Notes: a model not told the origin generated them from the sequence alone. A DNA stretch of 44,207 bases from an uncultured Clostridia bacterium (GCA_904501765.1 CAJGCM010000007.1:1-44207); one strand, 5' to 3'. Shown: positions 16,532 through 25,241, counted from the stretch's first letter. Numbers and translations: made by a program.

Positions 16532-17277
16532 TGACAGTGTTTCAAAATACTATCGATTTGCTTGGCGATGAGGTGACGGCAAGAAAGATCGTTGATGGAA
16601 CAATTGGAGAGTATAACGATAATGTCATTAATTCCGTAGGATATAGTGCATTCAGTGGCTGTAACAACTTGAGGAGTGTGAATATGCCGAACGTGACGAG
16701 CACCGGCTCTAATGCGTTCAGCCTCTGCACGTCTTTGGTGAGCGTTGAACTGCCAAACGCAACAAGCATCAAAGGCGGTTCGTTTGGTGGATGCACATTT
16801 TTGGAAAGAATTAATTTACCAAACGCAACAACACTTAACGGCAATACATTTTCGAATTGCACATCTTTAAAGAGCGTTGATTTACCAAAGGTGACGAATG
16901 CATCCTATGGTGAGTTCAGCGGATGCTCCGCACTGGTCAGCGTGAATCTGCCAGCGCTGATGTCGGGTGAGAGCGGATTGTTTGAAAAATGCACGTCTTT
17001 GGAGAGTATTGACTTACCTGTCCGGGTAATTGATGAAACAATGTTCAAGTCGTGCGCGAAGTTGAACGTCTTGATACTAAGAATCGATACACGTGTGTGC
17101 AGACTCTCTAATGTAAACGCGTTTGACGGCACCCCGTTCGCCGTAGGCGGCACGGGCGGCACGGTATACGTTCCGCAAGCACTCATTGGGCAATACCAAA
17201 CGGAAACCAACTGGTCTACGCTTTATGCGGCAGGCACTTGTAATTTTGTAGCAATCGAGGGGAGTGAGTACGAATGA
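16531..17277 (+). CDS. BspA-like leucine-rich repeat protein
   Basis: 248 aa of tandem ~23-residue LRR_5 (BspA/TpLRR) units of the pattern F-x-x-C-x-x-L-x-S-V-x-L-P-x-x-T, ending with a VYVPQALIGQYQ cap. The same repeats end the preceding 1739-aa protein, whose stop overlaps this ATG (TAATG). No signal peptide is present, so it is probably a virion component rather than a secreted adhesin. Codon use and repeat type look bacterial and differ from the surrounding phage genes. BspA repeats bind host surface or matrix proteins. Likely the terminal receptor-binding piece of the tail or a detachable partner. Confidence 0.75.
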   Translation: MTVFQNTIDLLGDEVTARKIVDGTIGEYNDNVINSVGYSAFSGCNNLRSVNMPNVTSTGSNAFSLCTSLVSVELPNATSIKGGSFGGCTFLERINLPNATTLNGNTFSNCTSLKSVDLPKVTNASYGEFSGCSALVSVNLPALMSGESGLFEKCTSLESIDLPVRVIDETMFKSCAKLNVLILRIDTRVCRLSNVNAFDGTPFAVGGTGGTVYVPQALIGQYQTETNWSTLYAAGTCNFVAIEGSEYE

Positions 17278-17456
17278 TAGTTACCGAGAGATTAACCATT
17301 GGCGGCAGAGCGTTTGTCAAGACGTATTCCGATGAGGGGTACATGGTCGAGCGCGACGGCGTGAGATATTCCGAGGCTATCGATCCGGCTGAGTTTGACA
17401 GACAGTATACCGAAACCGACGAGCCTATCGAAAAAGAGGAGCTTATCGAAGAATAA
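17274..17456 (+). CDS. Small acidic protein after the fibre genes (60 aa)
   Basis: The ATG overlaps the stop of the LRR gene. The protein starts with a beta-type segment (VTERLTIGGRAFVKTYSDEG) and ends in an acidic tail (DEPIEKEELIEE). Codon use returns to the phage pattern. Small proteins in this place are often fibre chaperones or decorations, but no family is recognised. Confidence 0.6.
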   Translation: MIVTERLTIGGRAFVKTYSDEGYMVERDGVRYSEAIDPAEFDRQYTETDEPIEKEELIEE

Positions 17457-17474
17457 AAGAAAGGAGGCGATAAT

Positions 17475-17954
17475 ATGTCCGGACAGAGATTACCTACCGG
17501 AGTAGTTGAGGCGCGAGGTAATAAGCATTTTACCAAAGCTGAGTTAGAGGAGCGCCGAAATAGTGAGATAAAACCTATCACGGATAATATTATCGCTCCG
17601 GCGTATTTAACCAAAAGGCAAAAAGACGATTTTTATAGTATATCGGAGCAATTAAAGCAACTTAATATTGTGGGAAATACGGACGTCGACGCTTTAGCTC
17701 GGTATATCGTGGCTAACGACTTTTATATTAACGCCGTTAAGCAAATGAGAAAACCGGAGATTAAAAACGATCCGTACGCGTTCGACAAATGGGCGAAAAT
17801 TCAAGAGCGATATTTTAAACAATGCCGAGCCTCCGCGAATGACCTCGGTTTATCGATTTCGAGCCGTTGTAAATTGGTTGTACCGCAGCCGAAACAGGAT
17901 AAACCGAAAGAAAATAAGTTTAAAAAGTTTGAAAAACGAGGCGATAGCGAATGA
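17475..17954 (+). CDS. Terminase small subunit (P27 family)
   Basis: 159 aa, with AAGGAGG upstream. Features of P27-type small subunits: helical DNA-binding core (AYLTKRQKDDFYSISEQLKQ, VDALARYIVANDFYINAVKQ) and the C-terminal AKIQERYFKQCRASANDLGL-type helix typical of the family. It ends in a lysine-rich tail (KENKFKKFEKRG). It recognises the packaging site and loads the large subunit. It overlaps the large-subunit start by 4 bases. Confidence 0.9.
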   Translation: MSGQRLPTGVVEARGNKHFTKAELEERRNSEIKPITDNIIAPAYLTKRQKDDFYSISEQLKQLNIVGNTDVDALARYIVANDFYINAVKQMRKPEIKNDPYAFDKWAKIQERYFKQCRASANDLGLSISSRCKLVVPQPKQDKPKENKFKKFEKRGDSE

Positions 17955-19735
17955 GTAACGGATACGCTCCGATTTATGACCGTGTTACGGCGTACGCTCA
18001 TAAGGTTGTAGCCGGTCAAATTACCGCCGGAGACTTACACGTTTTAGCCTGTAAACGTCATTTAAACGACTTAAAAAGACAGAGGACGGAGGATTTTCCA
18101 TACTATTACGATCCAATTAGGGCGATGGAGATAGTCGACTACGCCGAAACGCTAACAATCGCAGAGGGAGCGGAGCCGAAACCGGTTAGGTTATTAGATT
18201 CTCAGGCGTTCGATCTCGGTTGTACATTCGGATGGTTTAAAGTCTCTAACAATAAACGCCGTTTCCGGCGACGTTATAAATCTATGGCACGTCAGAACGG
18301 TAAAACGTTCGAGAACGGTATCATAGGTACATATATCGCCGGATTCGGCGGCTATTATCACGGTAAATTATTTACCGTCGCTACTAAGAAAAGACAAGCT
18401 CGCCTCGCCTGGGAGGAAATGAGTAAGTTTATTACCATTGATCCCGATTTAAAAGAGTATTTCGACGTTAAGGATTATAAATCCGTTATCGAGGCGCTCG
18501 ATACTTATTGTACGATTGAGGCTCTTAGTAAAGAGGCAGGACTTGACGACGGTTTCCGTTCTATTTACGCCTCCGTCGACGAGATACATCAACATAAAGA
18601 CAATAAAATATATAAAGCGTTGTATAACGGTACTCGAGCGCTCGACGAGACTCTCGTATCCATGATTACAACGCGAGGCGATAATCTTAATAGTTTCTGT
18701 AAGGAAATGGACGATTACGCCGTTAATATCCTCAAAGGTCTCTCGACCGCTGAGGATTTTTTTATAGACATATATTCTCTTAACGACGGTACAACGGGAT
18801 CGCCGGTAGATGATATATGGGATCCGAAAAACTGGGTTAAGGCTAATCCGTTTATCGCGTCCAATCCTGAAAAATTCGAGACTCTCAAAACCGACGCTCA
18901 GACCGCTAAGGATATGGGCGGTAGCGAGCTAAGAGACTTCCTAACGAAATCTCTTAATATGTGGGTACAAAATACCGACGATATGTTTATCCACGCTGAA
19001 AAGTGGCAAAAATGCGGCGGTAAACGTACTCTCGAGGATATGCGCGGTCGTAGCTGCTACGTTGGACTCGACCTCTCCTCCGGCGGAGATTTGACGACCT
19101 ACGCGCTCGAATTTTCCGAAGAATATACCTCCGAAACCGGAGAAACAAAAGAGAAAAACTACTTTTATAGTCATTCCTTTATGCCTCGAGGTCGATTACA
19201 GGAGCATATCGAGACCGATTTAGCGCCTTACGACTTATGGGAACAAATGGAGTTGATTACCGTTACCGGCGGATCCGGAGACTTTAAGAACGATTATAAG
19301 TTTATTATCCGAGACCTTAAGCGAATTAAAGAGGAGTACGACCTTACTTTTTCGGGTATCGGTATCGATCCTCATAACGCCGACGGAGTTTTATCGGATT
19401 TAGAGGCGTTCGGTTGCCCGGTTGTTATTATTACTCAGTCTTGTAAATCCCTTAACGACGCTACCGTAGATATGAGGTTACTCGTTAAATCTGAGGACTT
19501 GGAGTATAACGAAAACAACGAGCTATTAACGTGGTCTTTCCTTAACGCTCGTATCGTCCGTAACTCTTTCGACGAGATTAAGGTCGATAAGAAACCGGGC
19601 GCGAAATTTAAACGTATCGATCCGGTGGACGCTTGTATCGACGCTCACGCGTGTAAGTTGAAAAACAAAAACGTCGAGGTCGTAGACGTGGACTCCGAGT
19701 TAGATAAATACCTTAAGTCTATGGGTTGGAAATAA
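17951..19735 (+). CDS. Terminase large subunit (HK97-like)
   Basis: 594 aa with both terminase domains. ATPase: adenine/Walker A-type segment KSMARQNGKT (about 111-120), Walker B YASVDEIHQH (about 204-213), coupling motif SMITTRGDN. Nuclease (RNase H fold): GLDLSSGGDLT with first Asp (about 372), then GIGIDPHNAD and the last acidic motif IDPVDACIDAH. It cuts concatemers and pumps DNA through the portal. This subfamily belongs mostly to cos phages with an HNH partner, in line with the dyad at 8781-8855. Confidence 0.96.
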   Translation: MSNGYAPIYDRVTAYAHKVVAGQITAGDLHVLACKRHLNDLKRQRTEDFPYYYDPIRAMEIVDYAETLTIAEGAEPKPVRLLDSQAFDLGCTFGWFKVSNNKRRFRRRYKSMARQNGKTFENGIIGTYIAGFGGYYHGKLFTVATKKRQARLAWEEMSKFITIDPDLKEYFDVKDYKSVIEALDTYCTIEALSKEAGLDDGFRSIYASVDEIHQHKDNKIYKALYNGTRALDETLVSMITTRGDNLNSFCKEMDDYAVNILKGLSTAEDFFIDIYSLNDGTTGSPVDDIWDPKNWVKANPFIASNPEKFETLKTDAQTAKDMGGSELRDFLTKSLNMWVQNTDDMFIHAEKWQKCGGKRTLEDMRGRSCYVGLDLSSGGDLTTYALEFSEEYTSETGETKEKNYFYSHSFMPRGRLQEHIETDLAPYDLWEQMELITVTGGSGDFKNDYKFIIRDLKRIKEEYDLTFSGIGIDPHNADGVLSDLEAFGCPVVIITQSCKSLNDATVDMRLLVKSEDLEYNENNELLTWSFLNARIVRNSFDEIKVDKKPGAKFKRIDPVDACIDAHACKLKNKNVEVVDVDSELDKYLKSMGWK

Positions 19736-19751
19736 AATATTTTCAGATAGT

Positions 19752-19776
19752 GGGGTCTCGTTAAACGAGGCTTTTT
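19752..19776 (+). terminator. Intrinsic terminator after terminase
   Basis: Stem CTCGTT/AACGAG with tight loop, extended by G/C bases on both sides and followed by CTTTTT (19771-19776). It lies between terL and portal and may attenuate rather than stop late transcription. Confidence 0.6.
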
Positions 19777-19811
19777 CTATACAAAAATTGAGAGAAAGGA
19801 GGTATAAAAAA

Positions 19812-21104
19812 GTGAAATTTACTAAGCGACTAAAAAGCGCCTTTAAACTGATTTTTAATAAATCGAGCGGAGAGACGGTAGAGTTAAATAATCTTTATAG
19901 ATTTCTCGGCATTGATCCGAACAAGGACGAACGAGTATTATCCGAGGCGACCTATTTCGCGTGTATGAAAGTATTATCCGAGGCTATCGGTAAATTACCT
20001 CTTAAATTACTAAAATATAACGAGAAAAACGGCGTCTTAACGGCTTATAACCACGCTTTATTTAACGTTTTACACTCTCGACCTAATCCGTATATGACCG
20101 CGTCGACGTTTTGGTCTACGGTTGAATTTAACCGAAATCACTACGGAAACGCGTACGTATGGATCCAGGGAGCCGGGGTAAATATGAAATTGTGGATTTT
20201 ACCGGCTACGGACGTAACGGTATTGTATGACGACGCTAAGATTTTAGCGGATCAACCGGACATTTATTACCTATATTCCGCCGGCGGTAAAATTTATAAG
20301 TTTGGTTCCGAGGAGATTTTACATTTTAAGTCGTCTAACACTTTAGACGGTATTATCGGCGTATCTGTTCAGGATCAATTAAGAATGACTATCGGCGGAG
20401 CGGTTAAGTCTCAAAAAATGCTTAACAAAATGTACGAGTCAGGCTTTACCGCTAAGGCGGTATTACAGTACACCGGTAATCTTAACGACGCTAACGTTAA
20501 AACGTTCGTCGAGGGTATCGAAAAATACTCCGCCGGCGACTTTTCCGACGAGGGTATAAAGAATATTATCCCTATCCCGTTAGGCTCGCAGTTGACGCCT
20601 CTTAACATCAAATTAGGCGATAACCAATTTATCGAGGTAAAACAGTATACCGCGTTACAGATCGCGAGCGCGTTCGGTATTAAACCGTATCAGATCGGCG
20701 ATTATACTAAATCGTCCTATGCGTCCGCCGAGGCTCAGCAGTTGTCTTTTTACGTGGATACTCTTTTATACATAATCAAGCAATACGAGGAGGAGATAAC
20801 CTTTAAATTACTCTCGTCCGACGAGGTTAGTAAGGGTTATCATTTCAAATTTAATATTGACGTAATTATGAGGTCGGATTTTGCTACCAAAGTTAAAACG
20901 TTATCGACGGCGACTAATAGTTTCCTCATGACTCCTAACGAGGCTCGCGGAAAAATGGATTTACCGTCGGTACCTGGAGGAGATAGACTCCTCGGAAATG
21001 GTGCGAGTATTCCGGTCGAGTTGACCGGATCTCAATATATTAAGGACGAGCCGGAGGAAACTCCTCCGGTAAATCCTGACGGAAATAACGAGGGAGGAGG
21101 TTAA
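19812..21104 (+). CDS. Portal protein (HK97 family)
   Basis: 430 aa from GTG 19812, chosen because AAGGAGG lies at 19796-19802; an in-frame TTG at 19788 precedes that site. Portal signatures: LSEAIGKLPLKLLKY near residue 60, LHSRPNPYMTASTFWSTVEF, NRNHYGNAYVWI, and the C-terminal SYASAEAQQLSFYVDTLLYI stem helix. The tail is acidic and Pro/Gly-rich. It forms the dodecameric gate at one head vertex and docks the terminase. It begins the head operon, followed by protease and capsid. Confidence 0.95.
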   Translation: MKFTKRLKSAFKLIFNKSSGETVELNNLYRFLGIDPNKDERVLSEATYFACMKVLSEAIGKLPLKLLKYNEKNGVLTAYNHALFNVLHSRPNPYMTASTFWSTVEFNRNHYGNAYVWIQGAGVNMKLWILPATDVTVLYDDAKILADQPDIYYLYSAGGKIYKFGSEEILHFKSSNTLDGIIGVSVQDQLRMTIGGAVKSQKMLNKMYESGFTAKAVLQYTGNLNDANVKTFVEGIEKYSAGDFSDEGIKNIIPIPLGSQLTPLNIKLGDNQFIEVKQYTALQIASAFGIKPYQIGDYTKSSYASAEAQQLSFYVDTLLYIIKQYEEEITFKLLSSDEVSKGYHFKFNIDVIMRSDFATKVKTLSTATNSFLMTPNEARGKMDLPSVPGGDRLLGNGASIPVELTGSQYIKDEPEETPPVNPDGNNEGGG

Positions 21105-21108
21105 AGAG

Positions 21109-21972
21109 ATGGATAACGAAAAGCTGCTTACTGATTTTAACGATCCGGAGGCGATCCCCGGCGTAATTTGTAAGGTCGCGAATGTTTCTCCGTTGGAAAT
21201 TACCGACGCGGATTTAAGAAAGATCAATAAATATACTCTTAATCCGGTATCTGCCGACGACGTCTTTATTTTTAAGGCTACTATCGCAGATAACGAGCAA
21301 GACGACCGTAATTATATGCCGTTTAACTTAAAGGCTTTACAGGATTTAAAGAAATTATATCCCGGTAAAACCATGTTAAAGGATCATCGCCGTACCGCTG
21401 ACAATCAGATCGCGCGTATCTACGATACGGAACTCGTTCAGGACGGCAATAAACAGACCGAACTCGGAGAATTACATACGGAGTTAGTCGCTAAAATCTA
21501 TATGATTAAGACGGACTCTAATAAGGATTTAATTTCCGAGATTGTGGGCGGTATTAAGAAAGAGGTTTCTACCTCTACGGTACCGGAAAAAATGATCTGT
21601 AATATTTGCGGTGTCGACAATATGAAAGATTATTGTAGACATTATCCGGGATGGGAGTACGACGTCGCAGATAGCGCCGGAAAATCCGCTAAACGCCGTT
21701 GTAAGATGCTATTACACGGTGCTAGAGAGGCTTACGAGTTAAGTTTCGTAGCGGTACCGGCTCAGCCGAGAGCCGGAACACATAAGAGTGTCGGTTTTGC
21801 TAAGCCTATCGGAGAGCCTAAAAACGACTCTACAAACGGCGAAAACGGTGCAAAATGTACCGAAAACGGCGTTAAAAACGCCGAAACTACATCTTTTAGC
21901 GAATTGGACGAACGCGTTTTAAATGCAAGATTTAAAAACGCCGAGTCCTTTTTTAATGCAAACAAAAACTAA
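21109..21972 (+). CDS. Prohead protease with Cys/His-rich insertion
   Basis: 287 aa. Serine protease of the HK97 prohead (S78/U35) type: candidate catalytic His in MLKDHRRT (about residue 92), catalytic Ser in KKEVSTST (about 154) and the LSFVAVPAQPRAG strand near the end. Between Ser and that strand is an insertion with MICNICGVDNMKDYCRHYPG, three Cys and one His spaced like a zinc knuckle, plus a later Arg-Arg-Cys. Similar insertions are known in some phage proteases. It matures the capsid by trimming the scaffold delta domain. The C-terminus is Asn/Lys-rich and may be the linker to scaffold function. Confidence 0.85.
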   Translation: MDNEKLLTDFNDPEAIPGVICKVANVSPLEITDADLRKINKYTLNPVSADDVFIFKATIADNEQDDRNYMPFNLKALQDLKKLYPGKTMLKDHRRTADNQIARIYDTELVQDGNKQTELGELHTELVAKIYMIKTDSNKDLISEIVGGIKKEVSTSTVPEKMICNICGVDNMKDYCRHYPGWEYDVADSAGKSAKRRCKMLLHGAREAYELSFVAVPAQPRAGTHKSVGFAKPIGEPKNDSTNGENGAKCTENGVKNAETTSFSELDERVLNARFKNAESFFNANKN

Positions 21973-21996
21973 AATAATTTTGGAGGATTTAAAATT

Positions 21997-23154
21997 ATGA
22001 ACAAGAAAATGAGAGAAATTTTAACGCAGATCCAGGCTAAGACCGCAGAGGCTAAGTCCTTTATGGACGGCGAAAACAAGGATATCGCTAAGGCTACCGC
22101 GCTTATGGACGAGGTAGACGCTTTACAGAGAGAGTACGACGCCGAAAAGCGTATCTATGACGCAGAAAAGGCTAACGGTACTCAGGTTGCTACCGCAACT
22201 GTAGAGGATGGCGCTCAGGGTAAGCAGACCGAGACCGCTCTCGCTAAGTTTGCTAAGGCGGTACGCTCTATTATCCAGGGTAAGGGTTTAGTAGAGGGCG
22301 TCGGTGAGGACGGCGGTTATACCGTTCCCGAGGACGTATCTACTCGCGTAGAGCATTACCGCGACGTAGAGTATTCTTTACTCCAGGATATCGACGTCGT
22401 TCCCGTTAAGACTAATAAGGGTTCTCGTACCTATCAGAAAAAGGGCGAGGCTGACGGTTTCGTCGATATTGACGAAAACGGCGAGATCACTAACGAGATC
22501 GAGGCTCCTAAGTTTGAGCGTATTCCCTACGCTATTCAGGATCGCGCCGGCTTTATGCCCGTGTCTAACGACCTGATTAACGACTCCGACGCTAATATTA
22601 TGGAGGTCGTCGCTGAATGGCTTGGTAAGGCTGACGTCGCTACTACTAACGCTAAGGTACTCGCTAAGGTCGCCGAAAAGTCTCAGATCGACTTTAAGGA
22701 TATCGACGGTATCAAGACCGCGCTTAACGTAACTCTCGGTCAGGCTTATAAGAACGGCGCTAAGATTTACACGAACGACGACGGTCTTAACTACCTGGAT
22801 ACTCTTAAGGATAAGGACGGTCGTCCTATGCTTAATCCCGATCCTACCGCTCCGGCTAAGTTACAGTTACGTTGTGGTACTACGGTTCTGCCTATTAAGG
22901 TTCTGCCTAATAAGGTATTTAAGTCTACCGGTACTAAGGTTCCTTTCGTCGTTGGTAATCTGTTCGACTACGTTCGTAAGTACGATCGTCAGTCCATGTC
23001 TATCATGGCGTCTACTACCGCCTCCATCGGTAACTTTAACGCGTTCGCTCAGAATATGACTCTCTTGCGTGCCATCGTCCGTGACGACTACCGCGTAAAG
23101 GACGCCGACTCTATCGTTAACGGTTATATCGATACCGCCGTAGTGGGGGAATAA
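21997..23154 (+). CDS. Major capsid protein (HK97 fold)
   Basis: 385 aa. Residues 1-~85 form a charged coiled coil (delta domain, scaffold) expected to be removed by the protease. The mature part starts near the Gly/Val-rich GYTVPEDVSTRVEHYRDVEY and shows HK97 elements: the E-loop YQKKGEADGFVDIDENGEI, then the FERIPYAIQDRAGFMPVSND spine and the P/A domain with VPFVVGNLFDYVRKYDRQSM. Codon bias is extreme, as expected for the most expressed gene. It ends VVGE at a GTGGGGGAATAA sequence that may allow -1 slippage into the following frame. Confidence 0.95.
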   Translation: MNKKMREILTQIQAKTAEAKSFMDGENKDIAKATALMDEVDALQREYDAEKRIYDAEKANGTQVATATVEDGAQGKQTETALAKFAKAVRSIIQGKGLVEGVGEDGGYTVPEDVSTRVEHYRDVEYSLLQDIDVVPVKTNKGSRTYQKKGEADGFVDIDENGEITNEIEAPKFERIPYAIQDRAGFMPVSNDLINDSDANIMEVVAEWLGKADVATTNAKVLAKVAEKSQIDFKDIDGIKTALNVTLGQAYKNGAKIYTNDDGLNYLDTLKDKDGRPMLNPDPTAPAKLQLRCGTTVLPIKVLPNKVFKSTGTKVPFVVGNLFDYVRKYDRQSMSIMASTTASIGNFNAFAQNMTLLRAIVRDDYRVKDADSIVNGYIDTAVVGE

Positions 23155-23315
23155 TTGCCCTCGCCGACTCGGATAACGACGGAACTTATACCGAGAGCGA
23201 GTTAAACGCCTTAACTAAGGCTCAGTTACTCGCTCTCGCCGGCGAGTTGGGAGTCGAGGGCGTTTCTAATTCCAATTTAAAAGCGGAAATCGTATCCGCT
23301 ATTTTGAATAGATAA
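23154..23315 (+). CDS. SAP/HeH-like small domain without a normal start; probable frameshifted capsid extension
   Basis: An open frame right after the capsid stop encodes ALADSDNDGTYTESELNA, then LTKAQLLALAGELGVEG and SNLKAEIVSAILNR: a helix-extended-loop-helix (SAP/LEM/Rho-N-like) domain as found at the ends of head proteins. It has no ATG, GTG or TTG in frame. The frame lies -1 to the capsid gene, and the capsid ends in a run of five G (23145-23149). A -1 slip on GGG there would join the two. Otherwise translation could start at ATT 23154 behind GGGGGA. Both are inference. It is followed by the connector gene after a GGAGG site. Confidence 0.6.
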   Translation: MALADSDNDGTYTESELNALTKAQLLALAGELGVEGVSNSNLKAEIVSAILNR

Positions 23316-23328
23316 GGAGGGCGACGGT

Positions 23329-23637
23329 ATGGACGATACTATTACGGTAGTTAGTGTCGACGAGGTAAAGGATAATCTCGGTATAGATTACGCCGACGAA
23401 ACGGTCGAGCGAAATATTAACCGCGCTATCAAAACCGCCGACGCCTATCTTAAAGGCTCCATCGGTGAGGATTATCCGACCGGCGATCCGAGAGCTAAAG
23501 AATTAGCCTTAATCATTATTTCCGATCTTTACGATAACAGAGGATTACAGTCTACTATCTCCGGTAATACTCGGAGATTAGTAGACGATCTCTCGTTACA
23601 ATTACGACTCGAGTTAAGGAGGGGATCGAATGGGTAA
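23329..23637 (+). CDS. Head-tail connector protein (gp6-like)
   Basis: 102 aa, helical. The pattern VDEVKDNLGIDYADETVERN, then INRAIKTADAYLKGSIGEDY, then ELALIIISDLYDNRG is typical of the HK97 gp6/phage_connect family, which forms the ring beneath the portal. It overlaps the next gene by 8 bases, in the normal order portal-protease-capsid-connector-stopper. Confidence 0.9.
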   Translation: MDDTITVVSVDEVKDNLGIDYADETVERNINRAIKTADAYLKGSIGEDYPTGDPRAKELALIIISDLYDNRGLQSTISGNTRRLVDDLSLQLRLELRRGSNG

Positions 23638-23941
23638 ATTATTCGACCGTCCTATAACTATCCAAAAGACGAGCGAGCTAACGGAGGATTGGGACGACGT
23701 TTACAAGGTACACGCCTCTATAAATAAGGCGAAAGCGAATAGCGAGTATCTTAGCGCCGGAGCGGTTCAAGGTAAGGTAAATCTCGTTTTCGAGGTTAGA
23801 TTTTTTAAAAATCTCGAGGCTATTAGCTGCGATATGCAAAGTTACCGAGTTGTTTACAATGGTACGCCGTACAATATCATCGGTTACGACGATTATAAGT
23901 TACTCCATAAGACCGTTAAGCTCTTGGGAGTGAGTTATTAA
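23630..23941 (+). CDS. Head closure protein (stopper, head-tail joining type)
   Basis: 103 aa, beta-rich, starting MGKLFDRPITIQK with a C-terminal YRVVYNGTPYNIIGYDDY segment, the hallmark of phage head-tail joining (SPP1 gp16/HK97 gp7-type) proteins. These close the head exit after packaging. It ends one base before the next gene. Confidence 0.85.
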   Translation: MGKLFDRPITIQKTSELTEDWDDVYKVHASINKAKANSEYLSAGAVQGKVNLVFEVRFFKNLEAISCDMQSYRVVYNGTPYNIIGYDDYKLLHKTVKLLGVSY

Positions 23942-24361
23942 ATGAGCGGTGTTAATAATATTCCTATTGACGATTTGGTATCGGCTATTTCGGAGACGTT
24001 AACGGATTATCAACGTAACGTAATCGATACGGTTGTAAGCGAGGAAACTAAAAAAGCTATGAAAAAGTTAGTCGAAAAAACTAAGGCGACCGCGCCGGTA
24101 GGTAATCGTACTAAACATTATAGGGATAATATTTCCTCTAAGGTACTAAATAAAAGTAATTTGGGGTACGGCTTAAACTATAGCGAGCTATGGTATGTAA
24201 AAGGATCGGATTATAGACTCTCTCACCTGTTAAACAACGGTCACGCGTTGCGCGACGGTGGACGTTTTGAGGGTACGGGGTTTATTACAAAGGCTGCCGA
24301 CGAGATAGAAACCGCTTATCTCGAAAATCTAAGGGCGGCTATTGAAAACGGAGGTCGTTAA
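23942..24361 (+). CDS. HK97 gp10-like neck/tail completion protein
   Basis: 139 aa. The core matches the gp10 family: KATAPVGNRTKHYRDNISSK, then YGLNYSELWYVKGSDYRLSH and HLLNNGHALRDGGRFEGTGF, with C-terminal acidic helix. Acts between head closure and tail terminator in assembly. Ends one base before the next start. Confidence 0.88.
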   Translation: MSGVNNIPIDDLVSAISETLTDYQRNVIDTVVSEETKKAMKKLVEKTKATAPVGNRTKHYRDNISSKVLNKSNLGYGLNYSELWYVKGSDYRLSHLLNNGHALRDGGRFEGTGFITKAADEIETAYLENLRAAIENGGR

Positions 24362-24362
24362 A

Positions 24363-24683
24363 ATGGTTAAACAAATTTTAACCGGTGCCGGTTTCGTGGA
24401 GGGTAAAACTTTTAAAGAGACTCGGTTTTTAAAACCTCCTCGGACTACGTACGCGGTTTATATGGACTCCTTTAGGGGACGAGGCGCCGACGGTGTTAAT
24501 CTCATTAAGGAGCATACTTACACAATCGAGTTATACAGTTATAAAGCGGATCCGACCGCAGAGGCTAAGATCGAGAAAATGTTTGATACGTTAGGTATCG
24601 AATACGAAAAGTCCGAGCGTTATTGGTTGGATACGGAACAGTTATACCAGGTTGTTTATACATTTTATTTCATCGAAAAATAA
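24363..24683 (+). CDS. Tail terminator-type protein
   Basis: 106 aa from ATG 24363, with CGGAGG 10 bases upstream inside the previous gene. Alpha/beta protein with RTTYAVYMDSFRGRGAD, then HTYTIELYSYKADPTAEAKI and YWLDTEQLYQVVYTFYFIEK, like gpU/gp17-type proteins that cap the tail tube. The position immediately before the tube protein supports this. Confidence 0.75.
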   Translation: MVKQILTGAGFVEGKTFKETRFLKPPRTTYAVYMDSFRGRGADGVNLIKEHTYTIELYSYKADPTAEAKIEKMFDTLGIEYEKSERYWLDTEQLYQVVYTFYFIEK

Positions 24684-24697
24684 GGAGGATTAGAATT

Positions 24698-25228
24698 ATG
24701 TTAGAAAAGATCACTCTCGGCTCCGGCGATCTTATGATCAAGGAGTTTACCGATACCATGCCGGCTTATACGGATTTTAACGCCGAGACCGACCTTTTAG
24801 GTCGTATTCAGGGAGGTTGTACTCTCGAATACAAGGGCACTTGGTACGAGGCTAAGGACGATACCGGTAAGGTGGTTAAGACCATTATTACCGAGGAGGA
24901 GGCTACTCTTAAGAGCGGTATCCTCACTTGGAACGGTAAGACTCTCGCTCAGTTGTGTAGTACGGCTCGCGTTACTGAGGAGGACAAGATCCGTAAGGTC
25001 AAGATCGGCGGTGTCGGCAATCATAACGGCAAGTCCTACGCGATTTGTTTCCATCACGTCGACAAGATGGACGGCGATATTTGGGTAGTCGTTCGCGCCG
25101 TAAATCAGGGCGGTTTCTCGTTGGCGTTCGTTAAGGATAAGGAGACCGTTATCGACGCAGAGTTTAAGTGTTTACCTCAGGACGACGAGGGTACGCTTAT
25201 CGAATACGTCGAGGAGATCGCGGAATAA
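24698..25228 (+). CDS. Major tail tube protein
   Basis: 176 aa from ATG 24698, preceded by AAGGAGG. Beta-rich, starting MLEKITLGSGDLMIKEF, with a strong preferred-codon bias like the capsid gene, as expected for a virion component present in many copies. The middle contains SYAICFHHVDKMDGDIWVVV and a C-terminal VIDAEFKCLPQDD strand. Identity is from position (before a terminator and the G/GT chaperones) and composition; it polymerises around the tape measure. Confidence 0.85.
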   Translation: MLEKITLGSGDLMIKEFTDTMPAYTDFNAETDLLGRIQGGCTLEYKGTWYEAKDDTGKVVKTIITEEEATLKSGILTWNGKTLAQLCSTARVTEEDKIRKVKIGGVGNHNGKSYAICFHHVDKMDGDIWVVVRAVNQGGFSLAFVKDKETVIDAEFKCLPQDDEGTLIEYVEEIAE

Positions 25229-25241
25229 TTTTTTAAAAACG

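Noticed and set aside
8890..17456. Diversity-generating retroelement in the tail-fibre cassette
   Set aside because: No reverse transcriptase and no template/variable repeat pair with adenine-specific differences seen.
16048..17614. Several long minus-strand frames opposite the LRR genes
   Set aside because: They arise from the repetitive LRR coding sequence; no start signals or recognisable products.
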